From Schistocephalus solidus (lineage: Eukaryota > Platyhelminthes > Cestoda > Diphyllobothriidea > Diphyllobothriidae), in the NCBI GenBank assembly GCA_017591395.1, contig WEDG01003263.1:1-64000 (forward strand): a stretch of DNA of 64,000 bases. Direction: 5' to 3'. Positions 1 to 12,807 of the stretch are shown here, in pieces. Made by a program: the position numbers and the translations under genes. The notes under the pieces are model-generated. The model saw nothing but the letters and a program-made list of their open reading frames with translations. It did not search any database and was not told where the DNA came from. Every line of letters starts with the position of its first letter. The stretch's first letter is position 1.

Positions 1-299
1 CTGATGTACTTCGTTCAGTTACGTATTGCTAAAGTAAATGCAAAGATTGACTCTGCAGAGGATGATGGAAATATAATAAGAGACCAATATAATATCAAAG
101 GGAGCTGCCTCAAATACCAGGAGGACCCTTTTTCAAAATCCAAAAGTTGCGAGTTTTGGAAGGAAGCAGAAAATAAGAACTTTATATCTTCCGAAGTTAA
201 ATCTTTGCGTAATTTGGTTTTTGAAAAATAGCTAATGTTGATGACAACATAATTTGCAGTGGTAGATTATTCCATATAATTCGAGTATATAAAGGGAGA
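1..299. other. No recognised gene, left edge
   Basis: A 75-codon open stretch (4-231, plus) is rich in Lys, Asp and Ser but shows no domain I recognise, no clear splice context and no neighbour to link it to. It could be an exon fragment cut by the window edge or chance. Confidence 0.3.
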
Positions 300-690
300 T
301 AGGCAGAGCCTTTGAAAACCCTATTTACAGATAGACGCTAGCAAAACAAGCAAATATTACATGGCGATAGTCGTTTTAGTATATCAATCATTGCTATCGA
401 CATATTATATGTTCATCAATTAAAAATGTATCAAGTCTTCTTTTAAACATTTCAACGCTTTCAACTTGAACAACTGAGGCTGGCAGTTTGTTCCATTCGT
501 CAATCACCCGTTGGGAAAAGAAGTTGGCCCGCACTTCAAGTTTGGCGTGATTTCTTTTCAGTTTTGTCATGTGACCTCGGAGACTTGTCATGTTTTGCCA
601 ATTCAAAAAGTTGGCCACCTGAAGAGCACAATCAACTCCTCTGACCAGTTTGAAGACTAGATCATATCCCCTCTGTATTGCCTATAAGAG
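300..690 (-). mobile_element. CR1/jockey-like LINE 3' fragment
   Basis: The minus strand encodes the C-terminal tail of a CR1/jockey-type reverse transcriptase. The open frame continues upstream of the first Met and reads AIQRGYDLVFKLVRG, then TSLRGHMTKL, then FFSQRVIDEWNKLP and SVEMFKRRLDTFL. The pattern of Arg-Gly-His motif, 'F..RV...WN.LP' and 'S...FK..LD' is the usual end of pol in this group. Only about 120 residues remain, so the copy is strongly 5'-truncated. It belongs to a different lineage from families A and B that follow. Confidence 0.65.
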
Positions 691-710
691 AGGAAAAAAA
701 TTTTAAGTCT

Positions 711-730
711 TTATTTATTTATTTATTTAG
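711..730 (-). repeat. (AAAT)n LINE tail of A1
   Basis: A short run of TTTA units on plus (AAAT on minus) marks the 3' end of copy A1. The 100+ bases that follow are almost identical to those after the same tail at 4541-4563, which defines the common 3' end of family A. Confidence 0.75.
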
Positions 731-2910
731 AATTTATATTTGGTTAGCACCGGGAAGGTACTGTCTAAGCAAACATTAGTAACAGAAATAAAGTTATGAC
801 CGTATTGCAGATAAAATGTACAAATTCATAACTTGTCCTGCTATGTCAACGGTTAGCGATGTTTTAAAATTAATGGTGAACTGGAAAATAGGCAGTGAAA
901 AAACTCCTACCATGAAAATGGAGGCAGAGTTCAATAGGCCTTCATTTTCGAATAGAAGGTAGGAGAAAAACTGCTAGGAAAAATGGTCAGGGTAGTAGAA
1001 TAGGGTAGTACTGCGGTAGCATTTCAGAATGAGATAAAGAAACGTCGAGGTGATTCGTTCTTGATCACTTAGGCGTATGAAACAGAATCTCATGAGAAAT
1101 GCGTCCAATGAACTTAAGTCCTCAGCATCATAGGATCCAGAATTGAATTCTGATGATGGTTAGTATCCAAAGAAACCGCAGCATTTTAGACTGTGGACCA
1201 CCGAATTTGTACGTCCGAATGACGTCATCGTTTGGAGGACGGGTGATATAAGGAGCACATCATAGTTCATTGGCGTCTCGAGGTAGCGAAATATAGTTTC
1301 AAGGGGTTACCTAAATTCCCGATGGTCCTTTCTCCGAGTCATGGGGAAAGCTACTGGGAAAAAGATGAGGAAAATAAAAAGGTTAATAGAATCAGTGTTA
1401 AGATAAATGTGCAGTCTTCGCTTGAATGCAGATAGACTAGTTAACGACCTTATTTCAATTGGCAAGTTATTCCAAAAGAAAACTATACCTAGAAGCAAAG
1501 AAGAGAGAGCGTTTACGTGGAGGATGCTGGGAGGTAGTATTAGTTCAGAATTTCTTAGGTTATAAGGAAGAATAACGGGGAGTAATGACAGAAAGCTTTG
1601 GAGAGTTGAACTATTATTTAAGACGAAAAGGAGACCAAAGCCTGCTTCAAAGTCTCCCTGACCCAAAAGTTTCAGCTTCTTTAGCTGGCAATAACTTGTT
1701 GGTAGGAAGTAGTTGAAAAGAGTCGGAAGCCGAGTTTGAAATGTCTTTTAGGACATTTTCAATTTTTGAACAGCTTCAGATTCGTTCATCAAACCGAAAA
1801 GAAAGAGACAGATTCAGAATAGAAGTACAAAGCATACGATAAAGTCTTAATTAATTTCAGGAAGGTAGAAATTATAAGAAATAAAAGCCGCAAATCTGAG
1901 GCAGCTTTTGGCCGTAATTCTATCGGCATGAGGCGAAAGATCTAGCCAGTGTAAGCAAGCCCAAGTCATTGATGGAGGAACATTCAATCATAGGGCAACC
2001 TTTCAAAAGATAAGGGGTTGCGGCAGCCTTACGAGCCGACTCTTGTAGCGACACTTAGTAGGTGAGAACTCCATTAGCCATGTGGAGTTCAAGGCTGAAA
2101 GAGCGTCAACGTCTGAATGAATTTGTTCTAGACACCGTTCGGTTGTAGAGTTAGAGAAGAATACATGCATTTGAGATCATCAGCATAAATAAAAGATTGA
2201 GAATGTTTAACTATCGATGAAATATCATTTATATATACAGTAAGAACAACAAAAGGACCTAATGCGGTGCCTTGAAGGACACCACTAACAATCGGGGTAG
2301 CACTTGCCAGTATGAGGAACCCTACTAAAACTGTTTTCGATCGTAGGTATGATCTAACAGGTGCGGTAAGGGGGACTGCAGGAATCTATAGCTTCTAGTT
2401 CCCAGCACAGAAGTCGTTTATGAGGCCTACTTATCGAATGCCTTACTAAAGATCAAAATAGAATAACTACTACGAATAGAATGAAATCATTACGAAAGAG
2501 GGATTAGTGGAATTTAGAAAGACGTGGTTGCAGGAGTTTCGGCGGTCCGGTAAACCGTGTTGGGATAGGTTGATGGTACATTGCTGTACATGCAAAGAAA
2601 ATCCGTGATTTGTTTTGCGTGTTTTTCGAGAGGTTTGTGCAGAGGGCGTTTTGTGAACACCGCCGATGAAGTTGTGAATGTCCGAAGCGTCAGATTTAAA
2701 AGCTGGTATTATAATAGAGTTTTCCCAATAATCGGGGAAGAAACCATTTTCGAGAAATACTGAGGTATAATTTACAGCTTGGTAAAGGGTGGAGAAAGTC
2801 CCTTAACTGTTTAATAGGAGTGAGTTTGGAGTGTTACATCGGTTCCAGCTGAATGTGATCGTGGTGAGCCTATTTTCTTTTTGAGTGCTGAGGCGAGAAA
2901 TTAATAGTAG

Positions 2911-3350
2911 CCATGTTGTATGTGAGGAAGGGTTACGGGCATTGCCCTTGGTGACTATCGTCAATGTTAAGTTATCGTGCGTATTATTTTGATCAATATA
3001 AAATGCTGTACATTTGGCTAAAATGTTTGAGTCAAAGCATAAGATAACTTCAAATGCGTTTTTCAGCCATAGGCGGTATTGTGGAAAGAAAAGTAGAGCC
3101 CGAAGATTTTAAAAGGCTGGTTTAAAGTCGTGTAGATGGTGCTTTGTCCGATACCAGTGCGTCAGGGCTGGCACTTCCGTCGTGATAACCGGGTTGGCCA
3201 TCTCGTTTGGTAACGAGTTCCCGGAATCGAACCACTCGTTGGCTGAAGCAAAACTTTCACGAGGTTCAATCGCGTGGTTCGGCTGTTGGCTTGGCCGGGA
3301 TGAGCCGCGAAATGAAGTTGTGCAGAGCAAGTCGAAAAATCAATCTAAGG
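2911..3350. other. Non-matching insert inside copy A1
   Basis: Compared with copy A2, homology stops near 2910 (after the shared 'aggcgagaaattaatag') and resumes near 3380. The replaced stretch is richer in GC than the LINE around it. Open frames run through it on both strands (3109-3330 minus, 3182-3400 plus), but neither has a recognisable domain. It could be an older insertion; I did not find clean terminal repeats. Confidence 0.4.
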
Positions 3351-4540
3351 GTGGAATCATAGCCCCGGAATGTCCAGAATGTCCAGAACAGAGCGATTGA
3401 AAATATGCTATGCCAATCTAGAGTGCTTACGAAATTATTTATCATTTTATGGTTTGTGTTAGCAAAGTCGAGGTTATTGCATTTAACCTCAGGCTTCGTA
3501 TGAAGGGGGACTGGAAAAAAACAGTGAATTATTGCGTAATCACTTGTGAATAGATCACGATGGAAATTCATAAAGTGAGGGTGGACATCATTCAAAAATT
3601 AAATCTTAAATGTTGTCATTTCTAGTAACTGATCTGACCAGTTGGGACATGTTTGAAAAGTTAATAGTATTGACCAATTTCTGATGTTTAGGCGGAGAGG
3701 AATTTGCATGCCAGTCAATGTCTGGCAGATTGAAATCGCCTACGGTTATGTTGACATCAAATTGAGTTTCTGCAACTTTTTCAAATAGTTCACAGAGCTC
3801 GCTTTCATTGCCAGAATAACACGGAGGATTATAGACACATCCAATTAACGCTTTTTATTGTGAGTGAGGATGACTGAAGCAAAGCATACATTTCCAGAAA
3901 AGGACGAAATGCTCAGCTGAAAAGGGAAATGTACAAAGGATGACTTTATATAAAGGAGGCAACCACCGCCACGTTTTTCAGCGCGGTCTTGTCGGTACAA
4001 ATTGAAATTATCTATAGTAAGCTTTGAGCCAGAAAGTAGACAGTGAGCCCAGGATTCAGTGATGCACAGCACATCTGGATCAAGCTCAAAGGCTACTGTT
4101 CTAAGTTCAGCCATCTTATTAACAACTGATCTCGCATTGAGTGAAATGAAGCTGAGCGTATTCCTGAGTTGCAGGTAATTCCTATCAGTATTTATTAAAA
4201 AGGATAATTTGGTGGTGGAGGAGAAAACTGGAAAGGAGAAACGAAAGGTGGGAAACAAAATTGCTCTGGTCTACAATTTCTCAAAATGTTGCTGTTAAGA
4301 GAACTGAGATTATTATACAGCGGCATATTTTGATGAAAACCTTGGAAAGGAAGGCTATATTGTGGCGTTTGAAAGATAGGGGGTGGCATATAAATGAGAT
4401 TTTGAGGGAATTCAGCATGAATTGGCGGAAAACGTGCATTTGAAAAAGAAATAAATGATTTCGAAGAACTGGTAACATAATTAGAAGCGTTAATTATTTG
4501 GGGATTTCGGCCACCTTTTCGGTTGGTAAGGATGCTTACA

Positions 4541-7500
4541 TTATTTATTTATTTATTTATTTAGAATTTATATTTGGTTAGCACCGGGAAGGTACTGTCT
4601 AAGCAAACATTAGTAACGAAATAAAGTTATGACAATGTGTGCAGATAAAATGTACAAATTCATAAATTGTCCTGCTATGTCAACAGTTAGCAATGTTTTT
4701 AAAAATTAATGGTGAACTAGAAAAAAATAGGCAGTGAAAAAAACTCCTACCATGAAAATGGAGGCAGAGTTCAATAGGTCTTCATTTTCGAATAGAAGGT
4801 AGGAGAAAAAACTGCTTAGGAAAAAATAGTCAGGTGGTAGAATAGGGTAATACTGCAGTAGCATTTCAGAATGAGATAATGAAACGTCGAGGTGATTCGT
4901 TCTTGATCACTTAGGCGTATGAAACAGAATCTCACGAAAATGCGTCAATGAACTTAAGTCCTCAGCATCATAGGATCCAGAATTGAATTCTGATGATGGT
5001 TAGTATCCAAAGAAACCGCAGCATTTAAGACTGTGGACCACCGAATTTGTACGTCCGAATGACGTCATCGTTTGGAGGACGGGTGATATAAGGAGACATT
5101 ATAGTTCATGGGCGTCTCGAGGTAGCGTAAATATAGTTTCAAGAGGGTTACTCAAATTCCCGATGGTCCTTTCTCCGAGTCATGGGGAAAGCTACTGGGA
5201 AAAGATGAGGAAAATAAAAGGTTAATAGAATCAGTGTTAAGATAAATGTGCAGTCTTCGCTTGAATGCAGATAGACTAGTTAACGACCTTATTTCAATTG
5301 GCAAGTTATTCCAAAGAAAACTATACCTAGAAGCAAAGAAGAGAGCGTTTACACGTGGAGGATGCAGGGGGAGGTATAATTAGTTCAGAATTTCTTAGGT
5401 TATAAGGAAGAATAACGGGGGTAATGACAGAAAGCTTTGGGAGAGTTGAACTATTATTTAGTCGAAAAAAGGAGACAAAAAGCCTGCTTCAAGTCTCCTG
5501 ACCCAAAAGAAATTTTTAGCTTCGTTAGCTGGCATCTTGTTGAGTAGGAAGTAGTTAAAAGAGTCGGATATAGGAGTTTTTTGGGAAATTTCTTTGAACA
5601 TTTTCAATTTTTGAACGGCTAGATTCGTTCATCAAACCGAAGAAAAGGACAGCAAAAATTCAACAATGGGAAGTACAAACATACGATAAAGTCTTAATTT
5701 AATTTCAGGAAGGTAGAAATTATAAGAAATAAAGCCGCAAAATCTGAGCAGCTTTGGCCGTTATTCTATCGGCATGAGGCGAAAGATCTAATTTATTGGT
5801 GTAGCTTAAGCCCAAGTCCTTGATGGAGGAACATTCAATCATATGGCAACCTTCAAAGATAAGAGGTTGCGGCAGCCTTACAGGCCCAAAACTCATGTAG
5901 CGACACTTAGTAGGTGAGAACTCCATTAGCCATGTGGAGCTCCAGGCCGAAAAGAGCGTCTAAGTCTGAATGAATTTGTTCTAGGCACCGTTCGGTTGTA
6001 GAGTTAGAGAAAGAATAAACGCATTTGAGATCATCAGCATAAATAAAAAGATTGAGAATGTTTAACTATCGATGAAGTATCATTAATATACAGTAAGAAC
6101 AACAAAGGACCTAATACGGTACCTTGAATGACACCACTGACAATCGGGGTAGGACTTGAGTATGAGGACCCTACTAAAACTTTTTGTTTTCGATCATTTA
6201 GGTATGATCTAATAAAGTCAGTAAGGGGACTACGGAATCCTATAGCTTCTAGTTTAGCTAGAAGTCGTTTTATGAGGCACCTTATCGAATGCCTTACTAA
6301 GATCAAAATAGATAACTACTACAGATAGATGATCATTACGAAGAGAGGTTAGTAGATTTAGAAAAAGACATGTGGCAGGTTTCACAAGAACGGTCCGGTA
6401 AGAAGCCGTGTTGGGATAAAGTTGATAATTTTATTGCTTATGCAAAAAAATCCGTGATTTGTTTTGCAATTAGTTTTTCGAAGAGTTTAGCAAGAGAGGG
6501 CGTTTTATGAACACCGCGATAGTTATGAATGTCCGAGCGGGAACCAGATTTAAAAACTGGTATTATAATATAAGTTTTCCAATAATCGGGGAAGAAACCA
6601 TTTTACGAGAAATACTGAGTATAATTTGCTTAGTAAAGGTGGAAAATCACTTAACTGTTTAATAAGTGAGTTTGGAATGTTATCAGTTCCAACTGAATGT
6701 GAATTTTTTTAGGTGAGCTATTTCTTTTTTGAATACATGAAGGCGAGAAATTAATAGTTGTTAGAAGTGAATTTGAAAGCAGAGGAATTGTGGGAGTGGG
6801 GGCTAGTTTCAGTGGTAAAGTGGTTGGCAAAAACGAGTTTAACAATTCTGCTTTGCCCAAATCATCTGTAACAAATTTTTCTGTTACAGTCGAGTAAGGG
6901 CGGAGTTACATTCAGACGCTTAGCCGATGACCGAACATGAAAGATTTGAGCTACAGATTTGGATGAATTGGCATCACTTAGTGCCCGAGACTTCCTACGC
7001 TTATCTCGCGCGAGCCTTATTCTCGATGCTAATTCAAATATTTGTGCAATCCTTAAATGAACTGACAAAGAGCTTTTTAGATGAATCTTTAAGTTGCTTT
7101 CGTAATTTTTAAGTCTCTTCTGGAGAAAATGCGGAACAGTAGAAGAAGCTGAATGTGAATTAAAAATCTTAAACGGGATAAAAGACTGGATTTTTTTCTG
7201 TGAGGCTCTGCAATAGCTCACGGAAAAAGTTTGGATCGTTGATTGAGAATATGCTATGCCAATCTAGAGTGCTTACGAAATTATTTACTGTTTCATGGTT
7301 TATGTTAGCAAAGTCGAGGTTATTGCATTTTAAACTCAGGCTTCGTAAGAAGGGGAATTGGAAAAACAACAGTGAATTATTGCGTGATCACTTGTAAAAT
7401 AGATCATGATGGAAATTCATAAAGAGAGGGTGAACATCGTTTGTAAAAATTAAATCTAAAAATGTTGTCATTTTTAGTAACTGATCTGACCAGTTGGGAC

Positions 7501-8640
7501 ATGTTTGTAAAAGTTAATAGTATCGACCAATTTCTGATGTTTAGGCGGAGAGGAATTGGCCTGCCAGTCAATGTCTGGCAGATTAAAATCGCCTACGATT
7601 ATTTTGACATCAAACTGAGTGTCTGCAACTTTTTCAAATAGTTCACAGAGCTCGCTTTCATTGCCAGAATAACACGGAGGATTATAGACACAGCCAATTA
7701 CCGCTTTTTTATTGTGCGGGAGGATGACTGAAGCAAAGCAGCGTTCGCAGCTGTCGTAGATGCTGATGGGTTAACAGGTTTCCCATCGGTAATGAAATTA
7801 CTGATTTTAATGCCTGGATTAGACAATGATTCAGATTTACTATGAGTTTTCTTAGGTTTAGTAGATTTGGCAGCTATAAAAGGCATGTTTTGCTTGGGAT
7901 GAGAAAGAAGAGGCCTTGACACAATTTCACTTAAACCAGGAACAAGGTTACCGGGCGAAGATTCAGCTGGAATCAAAACTCCTGTAGATCCGGAGGGCCG
8001 TGGGCTTGCATTAGCTTCAGGATAAACCTCTGAGATAACTTTTGATATTGAAGATGTAGATGAAGTCTTCTTGTTTGCTAATGAGGGTGAAACCCGACGT
8101 TCCATTGTTGTTTTATCCCTACAGATAAACAACTTGTGTTTTTCAAATATTGAGCTGAGTGCTCATTCTAAGAGAAAATAAGGTCAACTTCAATCGCTGA
8201 AAAACGTTTGACCAGAATTGGCGGATTTTTGCTACAGGAAGACAACCTTTTTAGCTTCAGCGACTTTAAAGTTAAAGCCGCATGAGTAAAGGAAATGAAA
8301 TGCAACGTCCAGGGGATTTTACTCTTGGGCACGTTTTTTTAAAAGAAAATTGAAACTTCTCTTATGTCGGTCAATTGACTCGGTACTGACCATGTTTATA
8401 AAAGGCTCTAGTTTCACGCATTGTTGAGAAGTAAGTGAAGACAACTTTTCCTCAAAAATGGTACCAAGGATCGTGAAGAGAAAACCATATTTAGAAATAA
8501 AGTTATTAACGTTTTCCAGGGCATCAAGGTCTAATTTCTTCATGCTTAAGGTGGTTTGCTCTAGTGGAAGTTTTACGCGAAGAGGATGTTTGCTTCTAAG
8601 CACTGACTGGGGTTTCATATTGATTTTAAAATATAAGTAT
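4541..8640 (-). mobile_element. Family A non-LTR retrotransposon, copy A2
   Basis: This is the second family A LINE, minus strand, with its (AAAT)n tail at 4541-4563. Element order from the 5' end: ORF1 piece (8319-8675, NFISKYGFLFTILGTIF), ORF1 linker (7740-8132), endonuclease C-terminal half (7200-7740), spacer (6651-7221), RT with the block GVIQGTVLGPLLFLLYIND (6034-6306), then the thumb (5720-5926, SIKDLGLSYTN) and pol C-terminus. At about 7738 the sequence jumps from the endonuclease directly into ORF1 sequence, so about 0.8 kb or more is deleted. Frameshifts occur throughout. The copy is inactive. Confidence 0.75.
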
Positions 8641-9160
8641 TTTTCAAATCGATAATGCGAAAGGAAAATTGTCACTAGTGACGTTTTGCGGAATAAAAGA
8701 TGTTATATTTGAAATATGTCTTTTAAGCAAGGCACTACAAGCATTTATCTGCTAGGTAACGAGTTTAAACTGAAAATAGAATTAGCGAAGAGGCTATGCA
8801 AGAGGAAAAATTATATCTACTGGTATACCAGTTACTGCAAATTATTCTTCGCTGGAAATAAGGTAAACTTACAAAATTTCAAGTTTATTTCTAGAATTAA
8901 CCTGTATATTCCGTCCTTTTGACCTAAATCTGCGAGAACTTTAATGAGGCTATGTAGGGTGAAAAAGTTTAAAAATTTTATATTTTACCCTTTTGCAATT
9001 GCAATAACTGCAAATGTGTGCAGCTGATAATGAGGTTTAAATACAGAAATTGCCAATAATTAAGCTAATATTTTCTACAGGAAATAAAGAAATCGGTTTA
9101 AAATTCGAGAATTCACTTATCTTCAAATTTGAACCAACCGCCTTCGACCTTGACCTTGAC
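8641..9160. other. AT-rich spacer between A2 and A3
   Basis: The stretch is AT-rich. A 68-codon open frame (8716-8922, plus) is Lys/Tyr/Ile-rich and resembles nothing I know. A short run of 'ccttgacctt' units precedes copy A3. I see no gene. Confidence 0.35.
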
Positions 9161-10702
9161 CTCTGTGAGGCTCTGCAATAGCTCGCGGAAAAAGTTTGGA
9201 TCTTTGATTGAGAATATGCTATGTCAATCTAGATTGCTGACGAAATTATTTATTATTTCATGGTTTGTGTAAGCAAAGTCGAGATTATTGAATTTAAACT
9301 CAGGCTTCGTAAGAAGGGGAACTGGAAAACAACAGTGAATTATTGCGTGATCACTTGTGAAGAGATCATGATGGAAATTCATAAAGAGAGGGTGGACATC
9401 ATTTGTAAAAATAAAATATAAAATGTTGTCATTTCTAGTAACTGAGCTGACCAGTTGGGACATGTTTTAAAAGTTAATATTATCGACCAATTTGTGGAAA
9501 AGAAAACTGGAAAGAAGAAACGAAATTCGGGAAACAAAATTGCTCTGGTCTACAATTTGTCGAAATGTTACTTTTAAGAGAGCTGAGATTATTGTACAAT
9601 GGCATATTTGGATGAAAACCTTGGAAGGGAAGGCAATATTGTGGCGTTTGAAAGATAGGGGTTGGCATAGAAATGAGATTTTGAGGGAATTTAGCATGAA
9701 TTGGCGGAAAACGTTCATTTGAATAAGGAATAAATGATTTCTTAAAACTGGTAACATAATTAAAAGCGTTCATTATTTGGGGATTTTGGCCACCATTTGG
9801 GTTGGGAAGGATGCTAAAATTAGCGTTCGCAACTGTTGTAGATGTTGAGGGGTTAGCAGGTTTCCTATCGGTAACGACATTACTGATTTTAATGCCTGGA
9901 TTAGCCAACGATTCAGATTTACTAGGAGTTTTCTTAGGTTTAGTATATTTGGCAGCTATAACAGGCACGGTTTGCTTGGGATGAGAAAGATGTGGCGTTG
10001 ACACCATTTCACTCAAACCAGGAACAAGGTTAACGGGTGATACTTCAGTTGGAATCGAAATTCCTGTCGATCCGGAGGGCCGTGTGCTTACAGGACAAAC
10101 CTCTGAGATAACTTTTGGTATTAAAGGTGAGGACCAAGGCTTCTTGTTTGCTAATGAGGGTGCAACCCGACGTTCTTTTGGGGTTTTATGCCTACAGATA
10201 AACAAATTGTTTTTTTCTCAAATAGTGAACTGAGTGCACATGCTAAGAGAAAATAAGGTCAACTTCAATCGCTGAAAAACGTTTGACCAGAATTGGTGGG
10301 TTTTTGCTACGGGAAGACAACCTTTTAGCTTCAGCGACTTAAAAGTTCAAGCCGCATGAGAAAAAGAAATGAAAGCAACGTCCAGGGGGATTTACTATTG
10401 GGGACGTTTTTTAAAAGAAAATTGAAATTTCTCTTATGTCGGTCAATTGACTCGGTACTGACCATGTTGATAAAAGGCTCCAGTTTCACGCATGGTTGAG
10501 AAGTGAATGAAGACAATTTTTCCTCAAAAATTGTACCAAGGATCGTGAAGAGAGGACCATATTTAGACATAAAGATATTAATTTTTTTCAGGACGTCAAG
10601 GTCAAATTTCTTCATGATTGAGGTGAGTTGCTCTACTGGAAGCTTAACGTGAAGAGGATGTTTGCGTCTAAGCACTGACTGGGGTTTCATATTGATTTTA
10701 TC
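9161..10702 (-). mobile_element. Family A non-LTR retrotransposon, copy A3
   Basis: Third family A copy, minus strand, lacking everything downstream of the endonuclease. ORF1 is represented at 10331-10690 (LDVLKKINIFMSKYGPLFT, then FINMVSTESIDRHKR) and by a 241-codon open frame at 9480-10205. The endonuclease C-terminus at 9224-9463 keeps the intact SDH motif (FTSDHAIIHC). At about 9490 the endonuclease is joined to the ORF1/ORF2 linker, a deletion different from that in A2. The 5' end meets copy B1 without a spacer. Confidence 0.7.
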
Positions 10703-12807
10703 GGGACTTTATCGAACGCTTTTTAAGTTAAAATGTATCGTAGCCACCGTCATCTCTGTTACTTGAAACGAATTCAAGGATGGTGAGATGTCAGGACTGA
10801 CATGACTTTTTAGGTAAGAAAGCGTGTTGAGAGGAAGGTTTGAGGTTAGCATTTGTTAGATAATTAAGCATTTGGTTCGAAATTATTTTTTCTTGGATTT
10901 TTGCTATAACCGCATTTCGGTGAACACCACGATAGCTTTGTGTATCAAATCGGTTCCGGTTTTTAAAGATTGGTGTAATGCTAGAGTATTTCCAGATTTC
11001 TGGATACATACCATTCGATTGGAGTAAGGAAAATAGACTAAACAGCAGTATTTGAGCATATATCATATGCTTCAGTATGTAAGTTGGGATTTTATCCGTT
11101 CCATAAGAGGTCGAATTAGACAGTTGTCTGATAGCTTTTTTGACAGTTTCTTCGCTAAAACAGATCTCATTGAGGGTAAATGCTCTCATGTCTGTTGGTT
11201 GGGGTGTCGGCTCCTCCTCAACTGAAAAGTTGGCTGAGAAGTACTTATTGAATAAATTTGCTATTTGTTTATCGTCCGTTATTACTTGTCCTGCGTCATC
11301 AATCATGATTTGGGAACTGGTTTTCGATAAGTGTTCATTTGTTTCCGAAAGATCTGGGCTGTTTTTTCGGAGGAGTCTTTGGCCCGGCGTTACGCTGCTA
11401 TGTTTTTATTTGCTTCCATTTTTTCACCTAGATCATGAATTTCTCTAATTCATCTGAGTGTGGATAAATAACTAACTGAGGGATCATGAAGTTGTTTTTT
11501 TAGTCTCTTGGAAAGGAAGTTAGGAATTTGTGACTTATACGGTAATCTCTCATCTATTAAGGTATCTCGAATTATAAAAAGGGTAGAGTATAAAAGGTTT
11601 ACAGCTTTCGTCGCTGATGTCATTAGAAGATATCAACTCCAGTCTAGTGACCTTACATAGCTGTTCATATAGTCAATGTCGAGTTTTTTTGGATTTATGT
11701 AAATGTAATTAGAATCTGATATTTCTTTTAAGTTTAGAGGGAGCATTGTTCTTATTGCCTTTTGATCACTTTCAAAGGTTATGCTGTCGTAATGCGTATG
11801 TAGGGGCCAGATATCATTTGTGAGAATAATGTCTAGTATGTTGTTCCCTCGGGTCGGTTTATTGATTATTTGCGTCCAGTTATGGAACACAATTGATTAT
11901 AGCAGTTCATCATGTCTCGTGGGAGCTGATAGTTTAGCCCAGTTTATTTCAGGATGGTTTAGATCGCCTGCAATTATTTTATATTCAATTTGAATATCTG
12001 ATATGGTGTCTATTAGATTGGTTAGGCCAGTGTCATCATTACTACATTCTGGAGGAGTGTAGAGACATCCGATAAGTATATTTTTATGCGACAGGGTTTT
12101 ACTGTGGCAAAGCATGCTTCGCCAGGGAAAGTTTCGTGTGAAACATCGAAACCACTTCGTTCAATGGTAGTTTTGATGTAAAGCATACAGCCACCGTCTC
12201 GTTTATTAATGCGTTCTTGTCGATAGAAATTGTATTTTGGGACAAAAAGCGAAGCGTTCGATGTTAATTCCTTTCCCCATGTTTCCGTTAAACAAACTAT
12301 ATCGGGATTATAGGCTTCAACGAATGTCCTAATAAGGGCGATACTTAGCATGTCGGATAGGGAAGAGGCCAGCTGTTGTGAAGAAACTGATTTCTAAAAC
12401 TGTTTTGACTTTGCGATGGGCTAATAGAAGGGAAGTGTGTAACTGTTGGAAGGTATGGTGATGTGTATGGTGAGAAATGAGTGAATGGGTAAGAGTGTAT
12501 TTGTTGAGTGTGTGGTAGGATTTGAGTGCATGGGTTAAAATGTATGGGTTGTGTGTAGGTGTTAGAGAGCATGGGTTGGTTGAAGAGGTTATGCCCCATA
12601 TGGGGGGGGGGAGGATTAACTGGGCGGTTATTGTTAATACCTGGGGTTATTGTTGGGAAGTTTTTCCGACCTGGGTAACTGGTTTGGTTGCCATTAGTTG
12701 CTACTATGTTTGCTACTACTACTATGTTGCTACTAAGGTTAGCATGCATTAGTTTACTCCTATGCCATGCATTTGGATTTGAGGGAGTTGAGGTGTTATT
12801 ATAAGAG
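10703..12807 (-). mobile_element. Family B non-LTR retrotransposon, copy B1 (3'-truncated)
   Basis: This minus-strand CR1/jockey-like LINE corresponds to 16256-18390 of copy B2. It carries the RT N-terminal half (10791-11306: YGTDKIPTYILK, PEIWKYSSITPIFK, SSQHAFLPKKSC), the endonuclease (12351-11633: CLTETWGKEL with the catalytic Glu, IIAGDLNHPEINW) and the Pro/His/Thr-rich ORF1-ORF2 linker (12345-12749). The terminal endonuclease motif is SDQ, whereas B2 has SDH, so a catalytic His is lost. The RT palm core, thumb and 3' UTR are missing. Loss of the 3' end is unusual for a LINE and points to later rearrangement. Confidence 0.75.

Larger units (their letters stand above)
710..4536 (-). mobile_element. 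Family A non-LTR retrotransposon, copy A1
   Basis: This degraded CR1/jockey-like LINE reads right to left. Its 3' end is the (AAAT)n tail at 711-730 in minus sense. Upstream in element order come the pol C-terminus (1307-1666, 'FFWNNLPIEIRSL...FKRRL'), the RT region (about 1900-2850, many frameshifts), and the endonuclease (3380-4200). The endonuclease N-terminus shows SLNARSV and LCITESW with the catalytic Glu, followed by GGGCLLYIKSS. The conserved terminal SDH triad is SDY here, so the catalytic His is lost. The ORF1/ORF2 junction lies at 4195-4530. About 2910-3350 does not match copy A2 and looks like an insertion or replacement. The copy is inactive. Confidence 0.75.

Noticed and set aside
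7738..7745. Internal jump in copy A2 as a spliced-out intron of a processed LINE
   Set aside because: Comparison with A1 and A3 shows no GT...AG at the edges of the missing piece, so a plain deletion is more likely.
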